NCBI GenBank assembly: GCA_024195585.1
Contig: SWBL01000340.1
Coordinates: forward strand, 1 to 54,758
Length of the DNA stretch: 54,758 bases
Reading direction: 5' to 3'
Origin: Aureobasidium sp. EXF-3400
Lineage: Eukaryota; Ascomycota; Dothideomycetes; Dothideales; Saccotheciaceae
Every line of letters starts with the position of its first letter. The first letter of the stretch is position 1. The position numbers were made by a program, and so were the translations under genes. Under the pieces are notes generated by a model. The model did no database searches, was not told the DNA's origin, and worked only from the letters and a program-made list of their open reading frames with translations. This document shows positions 1 through 11,681 of this stretch, piece after piece.

Positions 1-903
1 TCTTCTGTCTGAAGTCGGCGTTGTCGTCGAAGTTGAGCTTGGCGTCCATGCAGAGAACCTGGTGGTCCGAAGTCTCGGACAGGGGGTTGATCTCAATCTG
101 GGTAGCGTCGTTCTCCATGAAGACCTTGTACAGCTTCTGGATGGTCAGGGCAGCGTCGTCGATGCACTGAGGAGAGAAACCGAGCTGGGTAGCGATGGTC
201 TTGGCCATCTCGTCGGTGACGCCCTGGTGGATGTCGACCTTTGTGGTGATGATGGCATCGGGGTTCTCCTTGGCGACGGCCTCAATGTCCATACCACCCT
301 GGGAGGAAGCAACAATGACGGGGCCCTGGCTGGCTCTGTCCATGAGCACGGCGAGGTAGAACTCGCGACGGGCGAACTTGCGCTCGACGATGTAGACCGA
401 GTTACAGATGCGACCCTTCTCGCCAGTCTGCTTTGTGATGAGCTTGTGACCAATCATCTCGTTGGCGAGGATTGAGGCCTCCTTGGGCGAGTAGACGACT
501 CTGACACCGCCCTTGAAGCCGTTGTCGAAGTGACCCTTGCCTCTACCTCCGGCAAGAACCTGGGCCTTGATGACCATGTCATCACCAGCTGCGAAGAATC
601 AGCACAAGGAAGTGTGTGTGTTGTGATATTGGTTCAGCGTACGGATGCCCTTGGCGACCTGCTCGGCCTCGGCAGCCGAGTGGGCGACATCACCCTTGGG
701 GACACCGATGCCGTAGGACTCGAGGAGCTTAGCGGAGCGGTACTCGTGGATGGAGAGGTTGCGTCTCTGCTGCAGAACAGGCGCATTCTGGATTGGCGGT
801 TGTGTCAGTCGCAAGGGGGTCCTGAGTCGGAGGGGCTTTCTGGACCAACCTTGACGGCCTGGAACGCAGAGGCGGCCTGCCTGCTGCGGGCGAGCTTGAA
901 CAT
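1..903 (-). CDS. LSC2: Succinyl-CoA ligase (ADP/GDP-forming) beta subunit, mitochondrial, partial at the window edge
   Basis: This is the beta subunit of the TCA-cycle enzyme that converts succinyl-CoA to succinate with nucleotide triphosphate formation, in the mitochondrial matrix. Exons read 903-850, 787-643 and 588 down to position 1, where the gene leaves the window. The start MFKLARSR gives a basic presequence, followed by NLSIHEYRSAKLLESYGIGV, the standard opening of the ATP-grasp domain. Next come VIKAQVLAGGRGKGHF and, near the edge, the Mg-binding stretch IEINPLSETSD. About 260 of the roughly 440 residues usual for the family are visible, so the CoA-ligase C-terminal half is missing. 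Both introns are GT-AG. The start lies 218 bp from the divergent DUF3245 gene, so the two may share a promoter. Family assignment is secure; exon joins were inferred by eye. Confidence 0.93.
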
Positions 904-1121
904 GGCGAATGTGTAGAGAGGAGAGGGTGGATATGGAGCTTTGGTGCAATCAAGGCTCAGCAAAGAGATACAACAACTCTACGAACTCTGGTCCGACAAT
1001 CTTCGCGCCAAGTCTCATCGCCCGGTTATTACCGGCTTGCGCGCTCGCTCTTCCGCATCCTCTTCCGCGTCCCTCCCGCATTCATGTCTGCCGAGCAATA
1101 CTTTTTTGATACTCATCAGCC
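904..1121. promoter_or_regulatory. Short divergent intergenic region between LSC2 and the DUF3245 gene
   Basis: These 218 bp separate two head-to-head start codons and must hold both promoters. The half next to position 1121 is pyrimidine-rich (the stretch around 1050-1100). I see no clear TATA box or other named site. Confidence 0.5.
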
Positions 1122-1813
1122 ATGCCAAAGGACAACACGCCTACTGACGCCGATGTCATCTTCAATCGCGCAAACGTTGCTCTTGCCCACAGCCAGCGCT
1201 TAGTTCAATCATGGCTTCCCACCAAGACTAGCCAGGATGCGCAACCCGAAAAGACGCATCAAGAGCTGTTGAAGGAAGACGAGGAGCTATTTAAACCCAC
1301 ACCAGAGCTGTGAGCATCTTCGCTTCCTCTGCCGCAGAAAGAGATGGACTGAGAGCGTCTAGCCTTGGACTCGGCGCATCCGCCCCCGACCCAGATCAAG
1401 ACCCGCTACTCAAGCAGAGACACGGTGCAAACTACGATAGACTGCTGGAGCAGTTGCTAGGCAAGAAAGCTGCTAGAGGTCACAGAGCCACTTCCAAGCC
1501 TCAGCCCGGTCAGAAGACTCCTGCCTCGCAGAACACCACTTCAGATCGGCCCGCAGTCGACGACCATGATGACGACGAAGAAGAAGGAAGAGCAGCCATG
1601 GTTGCCTCCAATTCGGCCCTGAAGAGAAAGGGTCCGTCTCACACATCCACTCGCAAGCCCGGTACTGCGTCTCAGAGCAAGCCCGAGGCCGAGCCGTTGT
1701 CGGACGACGACGAGGATCAAAGGCCAAGCAAGAAGAGATCTGGAACATATCTTGATCAACTTCTAGCAGAAAAGGCTAGCAAGAAGAAAAGAAAGCAGCA
1801 ACAGAAGAGCTAG
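1122..1813 (+). CDS. DUF3245-family nuclear-type hypothetical protein
   Basis: Exons 1122-1309 and 1363-1813 are joined across a 53-nt intron (GTGAGC ... TCTAG) and give 212 aa. The N-terminus carries ALAHSQRLVQSWLP and EDEELFKPTPELLGLGA, which match the conserved blocks I know from the fungal DUF3245 family. A block around LLGKKAARG follows. The rest is low-complexity and charged, with acidic DDHDDDEEE and a C-terminal basic tail KASKKKRKQQQKS that looks like a nuclear or nucleolar signal. The spliced join produces the family-typical PELLGLGA, which is why I chose acceptor 1362 over closer AGs. Function is unknown for the family; a nucleolar or RNA-linked role is only a guess from composition. 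It diverges from LSC2 over 218 bp. Confidence 0.78.
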
Positions 1814-2985
<1,172 letters not shown>

Positions 2986-3251
2986 AAGCGCAGCGAACCC
3001 CCTCTTGTTTTCCTCTGGCGTTCAGGGCGCTTCAAGCTGTACGGATATGGGCATACTAAGATCCAGCTTCTTCTCTACCCTTTTTCCATGTCGTATAAGA
3101 CTCAGAATCCATACTAATCACAATCCAAAAGACGTTGATCAGGTTTTGCTCACTGCTCGTCCTGCAGCTGATTCTATATTGCTGATGTATTGCACCTCCT
3201 TACTCACTTCCCAGATCCAGACCACTAACCGACCTAATGTGCTGCTGATGC

Positions 3252-4130
3252 CTACACCTTCTTGATCATATTGTCCTTCAACCAAACCGCAAACGATCCG
3301 TCATCAACACTTGCGGAGAACTGGATGTAACGTGCCATAGCCGCGCTTCTGGCGAACGGACTGTGCACGACAATGGGTTCGACATCGATGTGATCCAGTC
3401 CCTTCACCGCAAGGAGCTCCTCTATCCACTCCATGCCATCTGTACCCTTGAGAACATCGAAATGCTCTAGCTGTAAGGCAGGAACCAAGTCCCAACCATC
3501 TGGGCCTGGCCTGCCGGCAACAATGCCCAATGACAGTGACTTCAGGTTGGGCAGCCCGGCAGCCCATTCCATGGCGACGGCCCATTCTGCTTTGGAGTAT
3601 TCTTTATCGTACGGCAAGGCACGTTTGACCAGACGTATGGACCGTATGCAATTGCGAGCGAATGGTGTCAAATCTTCTAGGAACCCGACGAATGCCTCGA
3701 TGTGCATGTCGAAGTCAAAAACGTGGCTCGAGTACAAGACCTCGACAGCCTCGGCGTAGATTCGTGCATTTACTCGTAGCAAGGACGTATGGATGCCCGT
3801 ATTGCTGGCGCAGAAGTACGTCGTGGGCACGCATCCAGGGCGCAGACCGCCAGAGCGCACGAAAAAGGTGCTGCGCACATGTTCAGGAGCACGCGATTTG
3901 TAGTTGACTGGGTCCTCGGCACGAATGGAGAGAGTGACAGCGTTTGGCTCTAGGTCGTCTGAGGATCCCGTGTGATGGCCTTCGTGATAGTCTATCGAGG
4001 TGGGAAGCAGAGCAGGCTTGCTGCTTGCAAAGGTACAACTCGGATCATGAAGCAAGAGTAACTTGTAGATATCGAGCCTCAACTCAGGGGGTAGTCTGAG
4101 AAACAAAGATTGAGGCACGGAAACAGACAT
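3252..4130 (-). CDS. F-box/2EXR-like fungal hypothetical protein
   Basis: This is an intronless reading frame of 292 aa when started at the ATG at 4130; an in-frame ATG at 4154 would add eight residues. The N-terminal motif LFLRLPPELRLDIYKLLL is the signature of the large fungal group of F-box-like or 2EXR proteins. The middle part (SLLRVNARIYAEAVEVLYSS, then FLEDLTPFARNCIRSIRLV) fits the usual continuation, with leucine-rich patches such as LPNLKSLSLGIV. Such proteins may be substrate adaptors of SCF ubiquitin ligases, but members are very numerous and mostly uncharacterised. No partner can be inferred from the neighbours. Domain class is likely; function is unknown. Confidence 0.7.
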   Translation of the reverse strand: MSVSVPQSLFLRLPPELRLDIYKLLLLHDPSCTFASSKPALLPTSIDYHEGHHTGSSDDLEPNAVTLSIRAEDPVNYKSRAPEHVRSTFFVRSGGLRPGCVPTTYFCASNTGIHTSLLRVNARIYAEAVEVLYSSHVFDFDMHIEAFVGFLEDLTPFARNCIRSIRLVKRALPYDKEYSKAEWAVAMEWAAGLPNLKSLSLGIVAGRPGPDGWDLVPALQLEHFDVLKGTDGMEWIEELLAVKGLDHIDVEPIVVHSPFARSAAMARYIQFSASVDDGSFAVWLKDNMIKKV

Positions 4131-4803
4131 GGTGACAGGATTGGAGTCTAACACGGAAACGAATCGCTCAACAAAAAGGACACGAGTCTGTTTAAGTAGC
4201 GGTCGGATAAATTGGTAAGCGCAATTCGATGAGCAAAAGGCGATTCAGTCAAGACCCCCTTACCGATAAAGGAAAAAAAGTAGAACCTTGATGAAAAGGA
4301 ACATCGTCATCAAGTATCGCTTCGGCTCGGCCCGAGGAGATCGATCATGTTACCACGAGGTCGGAAAACAAAGCCCCATCCTTTGCTCTCTGATTTTGTA
4401 GAGAAGCCTCACAATAGCAATGATAAAGGCCACACTATACAGCAGCTGCAAGAGACATGAATTCGTGTATCAACTGAGCAGTGAGTGCGTCCATGCTCGA
4501 GTCATGGCGTCCACTTTAGGCTTTCATGAGGCTCTTCGCAAAGATAGTACCTGCTTGTTGGGACGATAAGCCGACCAGGTATATCCGAGTGAGTCGGATA
4601 CAAAACTGTTGTGTTTTTCAAGTGTCTGAGATATACATGACCGTATCATCCCCCGATATTATCCAAGAATAGAGGAATGCCCGCTGGGGGCTGTCGCTTT
4701 CTCGACTCTATGTGAATCCCTTAACGATAATACAAGTGCGCGCAAGCCATTACATATTCCACGTCTTGCTAACTTTTGTAAACCGCGATCCACAAGGGTA
4801 AGC
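4131..4803. other. Intergenic, upstream of the F-box-like gene and downstream of dus4
   Basis: This 673-bp stretch lies between two minus-strand genes and should carry the promoter of the F-box-like gene near 4140-4300. Short open frames here are not protein-like. I recognise no repeat or RNA gene. Confidence 0.45.
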
Positions 4804-6036
4804 TTATACGAGAGGTCGTTGCAGCTTGCACCTGCTGTCAAGCCAGTCTATGACGTCCACCATATCATTACAGGTCGCGAGACCTGCCCTTTCCCTCTTC
4901 GTACTCGTCTTGGTCATCATTTCGGTGATATGATGCACAACCAGCTCATGTCGCATGCTACCCTGAACAGCATAGTGTATGAACTGAGACACGGCCTCCA
5001 CTGGCGTCTTGTCGAAACCCGCAAATAAGGCAGGGTTTTCCAGTAGACCTCGAGCTGCCATGACACCATCAACACCGGTCTCCTTTGTGATTCGATGAGC
5101 ATCTTCTAGAGAGTAGACATCTCCGTTTGCGAGGACGGGTAGTGTTGTATGCGTCCTTAACATCTTGATGGCTTCAAAGTTGGGCGGTGTGGATGATCGT
5201 TGGTTCCGCAGCCGGCCATGGATAGTGATGTAGTCTACACCTGCCGCTTCTACAATCTTAATGAACCGGATCGTCTCACTGTAAGACGAGTCAGTAGAGA
5301 AACCCAGAAGCAGTCATGGCCGATAATACTTCAAGTCTGGGTGAATTCGAATCTTGCAAGAGACAGTTTTGCCAGGTCCAATCCTCTGCTTGGCCTCCTT
5401 GATCATGGCGGCGACCTTGTCTGGATTTGCCATCATGCTGCAACCAATACCTTCTTTCATCGCCCACGATTGCGGACATCCACAATTCAGGTCAACACCA
5501 TTGACCCAGGGACCGATCATCTCTGCAGCACGTCCAAATTCGACAGGATCATTAGAGGCAAATTGTGCGATAACAGGGCCCTCATTGTCATGAGTACTGA
5601 AATCTGAAGAACGTGCAACAGGGTGACGGATGAATCTATGTGGCGACATGAGTATGGAAGATCTTATATGGAGTTGAGTTGTGTGGAAGAAAAGTGAATA
5701 TGGAACGAAAAATCATGAATGGAGACATTGATGGTACCTACTCATGTGCAAGAATCATGGGTGTATAAGTAAGATCGACTTTGTAGTCCTGAACCAGCAG
5801 TCTGAAGGGAAGTTTACTGTAGCTATACGAATGTTCAGTGAAATGACAGACCTACATCACTGCTTTTCTTACCGGACCATAGGACCAGAGACGTATAAAG
5901 GCCTACCTTCAGCCTTCGACTTCTCGAACAGAACTAGAGGACTAGACATCGCGTGGTTAGTCACAAGAGTGATCAACCCAGAGGATGACCGCGCTCACTT
6001 TATGTCTCGAGACGAAGTCATCTTGGAGATAGCCAT
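4804..6036 (-). CDS. dus4: tRNA-dihydrouridine(20a/20b) synthase (Dus4 type)
   Basis: This flavoenzyme reduces uridines in the tRNA D-loop to dihydrouridine using NAD(P)H and FMN. Five exons (6036-5999, 5941-5873, 5822-5742, 5635-5330, 5278-4804) give 322 aa. Visible in order are the FMN-site start YVSGPMVRYSKLPFRLLVQ, YTPMILAHEFIRHP, VIAQFASNDP, and the catalytic-cysteine block GVDLNCGCPQSWAMKEGIGC. These are followed by VSCKIRIHPDLNETIRFIK, YITIHGRLRNQRS and the phosphate-binding TTLPVLANGDVY and GVDGVMAARGLLENPALF. The MVRYSKLPFR and YTPMI blocks favour Dus4 over Dus1. Each intron is GT-AG and each join restores a conserved block. Several short introns near the 5' end break the gene, so automated models may miss exons 1-3. 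Confidence 0.9.
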
Positions 6037-6429
6037 TGTTGATATATCTTTGATGTTGCTTGGATAGAAATTGATGGGCGAAAAAAGGATCCGGCTCAAT
6101 CTTATCGATCTAAAACTACTCGATTCGGTATAGCACCTGCCTAGAGTGGACGTTCCAAACAAAACTGTACTCTGATCAGTGAAGTCTACAACAACGAGTA
6201 TCTAACGAGCGAGAGTTGCGTACATTACACGGAGGACTTCAAAACATTGTCACATCAACACCCTAGATGCTTGATCGGGGTATCAAATCGTTATTGGATA
6301 TGGGGGAATCTAAAAAACAATATCCTCTTTGTGCAGGGGCCTCAAACCCTGGTCTTTGACGACCTCTGCAAACCCATGACGCCGTCGCTCAATGTATGTT
6401 CAGTAAAATCATAAGAAGATGGAATATCT
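6037..6429. other. Intergenic, dus4 promoter side and 3' end of the cyclin gene
   Basis: These 393 bp lie between minus-strand neighbours. I see no convincing feature beyond an A/T-rich 3' end for the cyclin transcript around 6240-6420. Confidence 0.4.
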
Positions 6430-7701
6430 CTAGCCTTCGACCTCGCCTTCTTCGCTACCGTGGCTCTCAACGGTGCGCGAGGCGGGTGCATGGTGAGGAA
6501 CAGAAGTAGCGGCAGGAGCAGAATCGGATGTGCGTCTCTTTTTGACGGCTCTATCGTCATGGGGCGGGTCAAGGTGGTGTATTTTGCTACCATGACCATT
6601 TGCGCTAGCGTCTTGGTGGAGTATGGGAGCGGAGGGACTGGTAATGACCTGTTCACTACTCAGCCTTGTGGCATCCCAGTCCGAATCTTGAGAGTCGAGA
6701 CGTACATAAGTAGTTTGAGCGCCTTCGTGACCGGGTTTGATAGGGACATGTTCATAGTTGGCAGCCATGTAGTTGCAAGCTTTCAGAATATCATCGAGTG
6801 AGACGTGCTGAACATGCCACCACGGACGTCCGTCAGAGGAATCGGGAAAGGCGACATTGCAGTAGCGGGCGGCCGAGTAAAGGGCAGCGGCCGCGATGGT
6901 ATGACTCGAACACAGCAGACAGAGCTGAGTGATGTTGCTGTCGGTGACAAAGGCCCAGGCGGCGTTGCGCAACGGCTTGTTGTGGTGGACATTGTAGTAT
7001 TTGAGCATCTCGTAAAGCTGTTTGTGAGGGGCCTCGATAGTGAGATCGAAACACAGCACCTCGAGTAGGACGTCTTCGTTTAGCAGGATAGTATCGCGCC
7101 ATTTCCAGAAGTCCTTGCTTTGCTCATCGATTAGCAGATTGGGATTCTTCTGGGCGACGCGACAGCAAGCAACGACCAGGTCCTTCATCTTGCGACATGA
7201 CTCCTCGACCTTTGTGGCCAGAAAGAGGGCGGTCGCACCAAGCGTGTAGTGGTGGAGTGCCTTTTGATTTGGACGGTCGACAAGACTGACGCGCATGAGG
7301 AAGCGATTGAAGAAGATGGCAGCGGTAGACAGAGTGAGCTCGGGCAGCTTGAGCATGATGCCGACTTGACGGACGAAGTTGATGCCCTTTGCGCGTATCT
7401 CCTTCTCCTTCTCGGGCGCCATGCCATGTTGAACCGATGGTGTGTGCAGCAACTCTTGCTCACTGAAGAGCCATTGCGCTTCGGCCTCGGCCAGTATACG
7501 ATCCGGCGACTTTGGGCGCTGACGAGCCGCGGGCTGGTGTGAAGGGAGATGGTCGGCCGACGAGGGAGGCGGCATCTGGGCGAGGCGATCGACTAGACGA
7601 TGGGCGGCTGGCCAGTCTCGAGACGTGTTGTAGACTGCTGTGAGATTGGTGGACGGGGTAAGTCTACTGTTTTGTTCGTCCTGGGTTGCGCTTCGGATCA
7701 T
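6430..7701 (-). CDS. Transcription-type cyclin (CTD-kinase cyclin, Pch1/Ctk2/cyclin K-like)
   Basis: This is a regulatory cyclin likely to pair with a Cdk9/Ctk1-class kinase that phosphorylates the RNA polymerase II C-terminal domain. The intronless frame is 423 aa from the ATG at 7701. In-frame ATG 43 (MPPPSSADH) is an alternative start, and the N-terminal 70 residues are low-complexity. The first cyclin fold runs from QWLFSEQELLHTPS through GINFVRQVGIMLKLPELTLS, FNRFLMRVSL and ALFLATKVEESCRKMKDLVV. The second contains LLEVLCFDLTIEAPHKQLYE and HTIAAAALYSAARYCNVAFP. The C-terminal tail is disordered, with a basic patch AVKKRRTSDS that may be a nuclear signal. The KVEESCRK block points to the transcriptional rather than the mitotic class. 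The exact orthologue is not settled. Confidence 0.85.
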   Translation of the reverse strand: MIRSATQDEQNSRLTPSTNLTAVYNTSRDWPAAHRLVDRLAQMPPPSSADHLPSHQPAARQRPKSPDRILAEAEAQWLFSEQELLHTPSVQHGMAPEKEKEIRAKGINFVRQVGIMLKLPELTLSTAAIFFNRFLMRVSLVDRPNQKALHHYTLGATALFLATKVEESCRKMKDLVVACCRVAQKNPNLLIDEQSKDFWKWRDTILLNEDVLLEVLCFDLTIEAPHKQLYEMLKYYNVHHNKPLRNAAWAFVTDSNITQLCLLCSSHTIAAAALYSAARYCNVAFPDSSDGRPWWHVQHVSLDDILKACNYMAANYEHVPIKPGHEGAQTTYVRLDSQDSDWDATRLSSEQVITSPSAPILHQDASANGHGSKIHHLDPPHDDRAVKKRRTSDSAPAATSVPHHAPASRTVESHGSEEGEVEG

Positions 7702-7998
7702 GGCAAACTTGAGTTATCCATTCCAAGCGCGCGTCACTGCGGGCCGGCCCGCGGCACCGATTGCTGTATATCAACATTCCCAACAAAGCACCCAGCGCGG
7801 CTCAATCGTTGATTATGCCTTCGCCATTCCCAACTGCTCCAGTTCTTGTCCTTAACATCCACGTTCTTAACACTCTGTTCTGACTGCAGCAGCCTTTGGC
7901 TTTTTAGAACTCCCCGCAGTTACAATAATCGGCCTTGACTGTTCTTTTCCCTCCTCTATCCACATCCCACTCGATCAACCACCTCTACAACCGCAATC
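7702..7998. promoter_or_regulatory. Divergent promoter region between the cyclin gene and tma7
   Basis: These 297 bp separate divergent starts. The side next to tma7 (about 7900-7995) is strongly pyrimidine-rich, as is common upstream of highly expressed fungal translation genes. No named binding site is claimed. Confidence 0.45.
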
Positions 7999-8381
7999 AT
8001 GCCTTCAGGAATGGGCAGTAAGTATTCGCCCGTCCCGATCTTTTTTCTACAGCTAACCTGCTTCGAGACGGCACCAAGCCGATTCACAGTGCGTACCAAC
8101 CTTGCCCCGGCCACCCACTCCCCGTTCATGGCCCATTCTGACCATACGCAATTAGACAAGAAGCCCAAGAAGGCTGCCAAGGAGGAGGACGAGGATGATG
8201 CCGCATACAAGGCCAAGCAGATTGCCGGTTTGTGCTATCCGCCTCCTTCACACACCTAGCTCATCATATCTGACCTCTTTCTGCAGACAAGAAGGCCCGC
8301 GAGGAGATGGCCAAGAAGGCTGGCGGCAAGGGTCCCTTGAACACTGGTGGTCAGGGCATCAAGAAGAGCGGCAAGAAATAA
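7999..8381 (+). CDS. tma7: Translation machinery-associated protein 7
   Basis: Tma7 is a very small, basic, ribosome-associated protein of unclear molecular function. Four exons (7999-8017, 8068-8088, 8156-8227, 8287-8381) give 68 aa. The protein reads MPSGMGNGTKPIHNKKPKKA at the start, then KEEDEDDAAYKAKQ, and ends in GPLNTGGQGIKKSGKK, the hallmark C-terminus of the family. The first two coding exons are only 19 and 21 nt. They were placed because the joins keep frame and restore the KKPKK block directly after the glycine-rich start. Each intron has GT-AG ends. Because the exons are so short, the gene is easily overlooked or truncated by automatic prediction. Confidence 0.88.
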
Positions 8382-8575
8382 GCTCGTCGTCTACATCTTT
8401 CTCCGGCGTTCGAAGGCTCGACACATACCCCTTTGTTTTTCTTTGCAATCGAACAATAACGACCACTCTTTCCGCCTTCCTGAATACCTTTGTCCCTGGT
8501 TATTGTGGGAGAGCTCTTGCACATTGTACTTGTGAACGAGTGATCTACATGGTCTTTTGACAATACATGCTTCCT

Positions 8576-9775
8576 TCAATCTGTAACACGTCGAAGCCAT
8601 AGTCCTGTACTGCCGTCTACCTCTTCGGCCTTTGCTCTGGCCCTGCTCAGCAGTCTGCCAACCTCAAAAAGTTCCCTCTGCACTTCGTCCTGCCTGGTAC
8701 GCACTTCGTTCATCTTCTTGCGATTCTCACGTCGCATCCTCTCCGACACATCGATCGGGCTAGCCGAATCCACCTTTTCCAAATCCTTGAACAGTTTCTC
8801 CATATTCATCTTTTGCAGTTCCAGTGACTCCACGCGAGACGCCAGCTCGTCAATATGATCAACAGCCTGTCTCGTTTTTGGAGGTTGCGGAAGAGCCTTT
8901 TCACAGGTCACTTCTCGCACGTCTTGCACATCGCCCATGCTGTCATGTCTTTTGGGAGCCGTTGGTTCTCTGCCAGGCACAGGGCGTCGCCTTGACATGA
9001 TTGAGGTAGTGTAGGAAGGTGTTGGGCTGTACGGTGGTGTGTCTTGCTGATATGTTGTATCCGTATTTGCTGTCGTCCAACTGAAGTGGCTGTCTGGTTC
9101 CCTCGATATGCTTCTGCTCTCGATGTATGATGTGGTTGGCGAAACACTTCGCTCCGTCTCTGCGTAAGTCGTCCAACTGAAGTGACTCCTAGAGGGATCG
9201 ATTTTCTCCTGCGTAACAGTCCTGGCTGAGTCGTTGCTGTCAGTCGAGTTTCTAGCCAACTTGTCGTGTTCGTCCGAGTTCTGATACTGATGTGTGCGTG
9301 GGGGGAGGCCAACGGCGGACGAGATGTTGCTCGTGGGATGGATAGGCGGTAATCGTGGCGCAGCAATGGTTTTGGCAATTTTCAGAGGTGTTATCGGTTT
9401 CGCCGTCTCGGGTTCGCTGTAAATGCTTGATGCGACTGAACCACGCACGTTCCGTGTCTTTGAACCAACCGAGACCAGTGAACTCGTGCTCATGCTGGCG
9501 CCGAACCTTGACTCATCTCGAGACAGACCCGAGGTACTTCTCACTGCGGTGTAATGACTAGGTAGGGATGGTCGTCTAAAGTCGTCTTTGGCTCCACCGG
9601 ATGCAGAACGACTTCCGAATGCTTGACGACCAAATTTTGCTGCCTTCTCGACCAGTGTTGATTTTTTCGGCTTGCCTCCTGTTATGGAAACCTGATATTT
9701 TGAATCGTACGGCCTATCGAAATCGTTTTCCGGCCTGTGCGAGAGACTCTCGTCGGACTGTGTTGTGAACTTCAT
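8576..9775 (-). CDS. Hypothetical coiled-coil fungal protein
   Basis: This single 399-aa open frame has coherent protein-like composition, and I do not recognise the family. Residues 1-60 are basic and polar, with STLVEKAAKFGRQAFGSRS. Residues 60-280 are serine/threonine-rich and probably disordered, containing two similar pieces SHFSWTTYAET and SHFSWTTANTD. From about residue 310 there is a predicted coiled coil: VDHIDELASRVESLELQKMN, LFKDLEKVD, then a second charged helix rich in R, E and K up to GRLLSRARAKAEE. The repeated SHFSWTT phrase could be a short interaction motif. No membrane segment or signal peptide is visible. It is divergent from the Dap1-like gene over a 1.27-kb spacer. Confidence 0.65.
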   Translation of the reverse strand: MKFTTQSDESLSHRPENDFDRPYDSKYQVSITGGKPKKSTLVEKAAKFGRQAFGSRSASGGAKDDFRRPSLPSHYTAVRSTSGLSRDESRFGASMSTSSLVSVGSKTRNVRGSVASSIYSEPETAKPITPLKIAKTIAAPRLPPIHPTSNISSAVGLPPRTHQYQNSDEHDKLARNSTDSNDSARTVTQEKIDPSRSHFSWTTYAETERSVSPTTSYIESRSISREPDSHFSWTTANTDTTYQQDTPPYSPTPSYTTSIMSRRRPVPGREPTAPKRHDSMGDVQDVREVTCEKALPQPPKTRQAVDHIDELASRVESLELQKMNMEKLFKDLEKVDSASPIDVSERMRRENRKKMNEVRTRQDEVQRELFEVGRLLSRARAKAEEVDGSTGLWLRRVTD

Positions 9776-11043
9776 TGAGGTTTGATAGGATCGAAGAAAC
9801 TAATCCGAGTCAGTAAAAGATACCCCAAATAGCTTCCTCAATGATGTGCTATGCTGTAGGCAACTCCTCGGTTTGCCAAGTCTGTCACGCGAGCAGGTAG
9901 AAAAAAAGACACTTCCTCGAGCCCTCTGTGAAAACAAGCTGCTGACATGCTCTTATTGAACCGACCGGGAGTCAAAGAAACCGCACGTTGTTCCGGCTGA
10001 CCTACTGCGCTCCCCAGGTGCGAGAAGATGGCTACAGTGGGTGTGGAAAAGCACGCGGAAGAGGTATGATTTTTTCTCCGTTGGTAGGGTATGAGAAGAC
10101 TTACTTTTGGTATGCAAAGAGAATCAAAACTTTACGCAGGTCGACCAGCGGCGTATGCGACAAGAAAGACGTGTGGTAAAGATGCGTATGTGAGAAGGAA
10201 GAATGTCCGATCAACGAGGCATGTAAACAATGGCAACCACAACACAACAACACCAAAATCAAGAAGAAAGAAGCCAAGCAAGTTTTGATCGATCAAAGAT
10301 CACAAAGGTCTAGAAAGCCTGGTGGATGGTCTTTAAACATGCCGACAACCGCCATGAACACATGTCATGCAGGAGCTTTACGTTTCATCTCGCGGCGTGT
10401 TTCAGCTTTGACTAGAATTGGCAGATGAACAGGACGTCGTCAACCTCCAAATCGATTGTGTTTGTTTGGAGCCAGTGTAACATTATGCGAAACAGCACCT
10501 GTCAAAGACCCTTGACCGAGTGTGATGTTCATTGCAAGATCTAGATGGCAAGCGTGTCGCAAGAGCTTTCCTCAAGACTCGACCAACAAGCTGAGCGATG
10601 GGCAGCGAGCGATACGACAGTAGCGGCATATGATGCACCCGAGTGACTGGACGGGAATAGAGCTATTGATGGCAATATAACAAGTCTTGACCAAAGCCCT
10701 AACGACCCGTGGGCCAAGAAAGAAATCTTTCTGAGATCTGGGAGGACGTTGGTTTGAATGCTACAGTCTAGGGAAGTACTGAGGTGTAGGTTCGCAGAGA
10801 AGAGACCATGTCCAGTGTAGTGACAGTCGATATGGCATGCGAACTCTGCCTGTAGGTGAGTGAGAACGGTTGGACAGTGAGCACTGGGCCGAGAAGGAAG
10901 ATCGGCAAAGATAAAAGTGGTTTCGAAAGCTCCCCACAGTCAGGTCACGCATCAGTCAGCTTGAGCTTGCCAGTGACGTTCTTCTCGCTCGCGTCTTTGC
11001 CCAACGGCCCTGACCCGCAGACTACTCGAAAAGTATCCGAGTG
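9776..11043. other. 1.27-kb divergent intergenic region
   Basis: This lies between the starts of the coiled-coil gene (-) and the Dap1-like gene (+). Open frames here are short and not protein-like. I see no tRNA, repeat or transposon end. It probably holds two promoters and long 5' leaders. Confidence 0.4.
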
Positions 11044-11681
11044 ATGGACAAGACAAGCACCATGGCAGATGGTGAGTACCTTCGATTGAGGCTCGCATAT
11101 AGTACTGACGTGATACAGAAGTATCGCCGCCTCCGGCAACCGAAGTGTATGTTCCGCAAACCAGCCCGATCAACGAATACTGAGACCAGACCAGTGCATC
11201 AATCGCAACACCTATCAACCTGATTCTCATCACACTTTTTATGGTCCTGCTCTACTATCGTCTCACACCAAAGACTGCAGCCACTCTGCCAACCCCACCA
11301 GCACCGACTGTTTTCAAGACCTTCACACCACCCGAGCTCGAGCCCTACAATGGTCGCAACAATATGCCCGTTTATCTCGCCGTCCGCGGCAGAGTCTTTG
11401 ACGTAACATCCGGACGCAACTTCTACGGTCCAGGAGGTCCTTATGCCAACTTCGCTGGACGCGATGCGAGTAGAGGTCTGGCTTGTGGCAGCTTCGACGA
11501 AGACATGTTGACCAAAGACTTGAACGGCCCTCTCGACACCCTGTCAGACTTGGGTGAGGAAGAGATGGAGGCTATGAGAGGTTGGGAGGAGAGATTCTCT
11601 GAGAAGTATCTGGTCGTTGGAAAACTTGTGCCTGTGGGAAGTGAGGAAGCTCAGGAGGCTACTGAGGCCGAGAAGCTGTAA
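11044..11681 (+). CDS. dap1: Cytochrome b5-like heme/steroid-binding protein, MAPR/Dap1 family
   Basis: Dap1/PGRMC-type proteins bind heme in the ER and support cytochrome P450 steps of sterol synthesis. Exons 11044-11071, 11119-11146 and 11195-11681 give 180 aa. A second in-frame ATG at 11062 could be the true start. The protein has a short acidic lead (MADEVSPPPATEV), one membrane segment (INLILITLFMVLLYYRL), a proline-rich linker, and then the b5-like fold: FTPPELEPYNG, PVYLAVRGRVFDVTSG, FYGPGGPYANFAGRDASRGL, ending FSEKYLVVGKLV. The tyrosine and glycine pattern of YGPGGPY is the MAPR signature and replaces the histidine ligands of true cytochrome b5. Both introns have a canonical GTGAGT or GTATGT donor. 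Confidence 0.9.

Noticed and set aside
62..475. Plus-strand 137-codon open frame
   Set aside because: It is the antisense shadow of the succinyl-CoA ligase exon; the minus-strand frame carries all family motifs.
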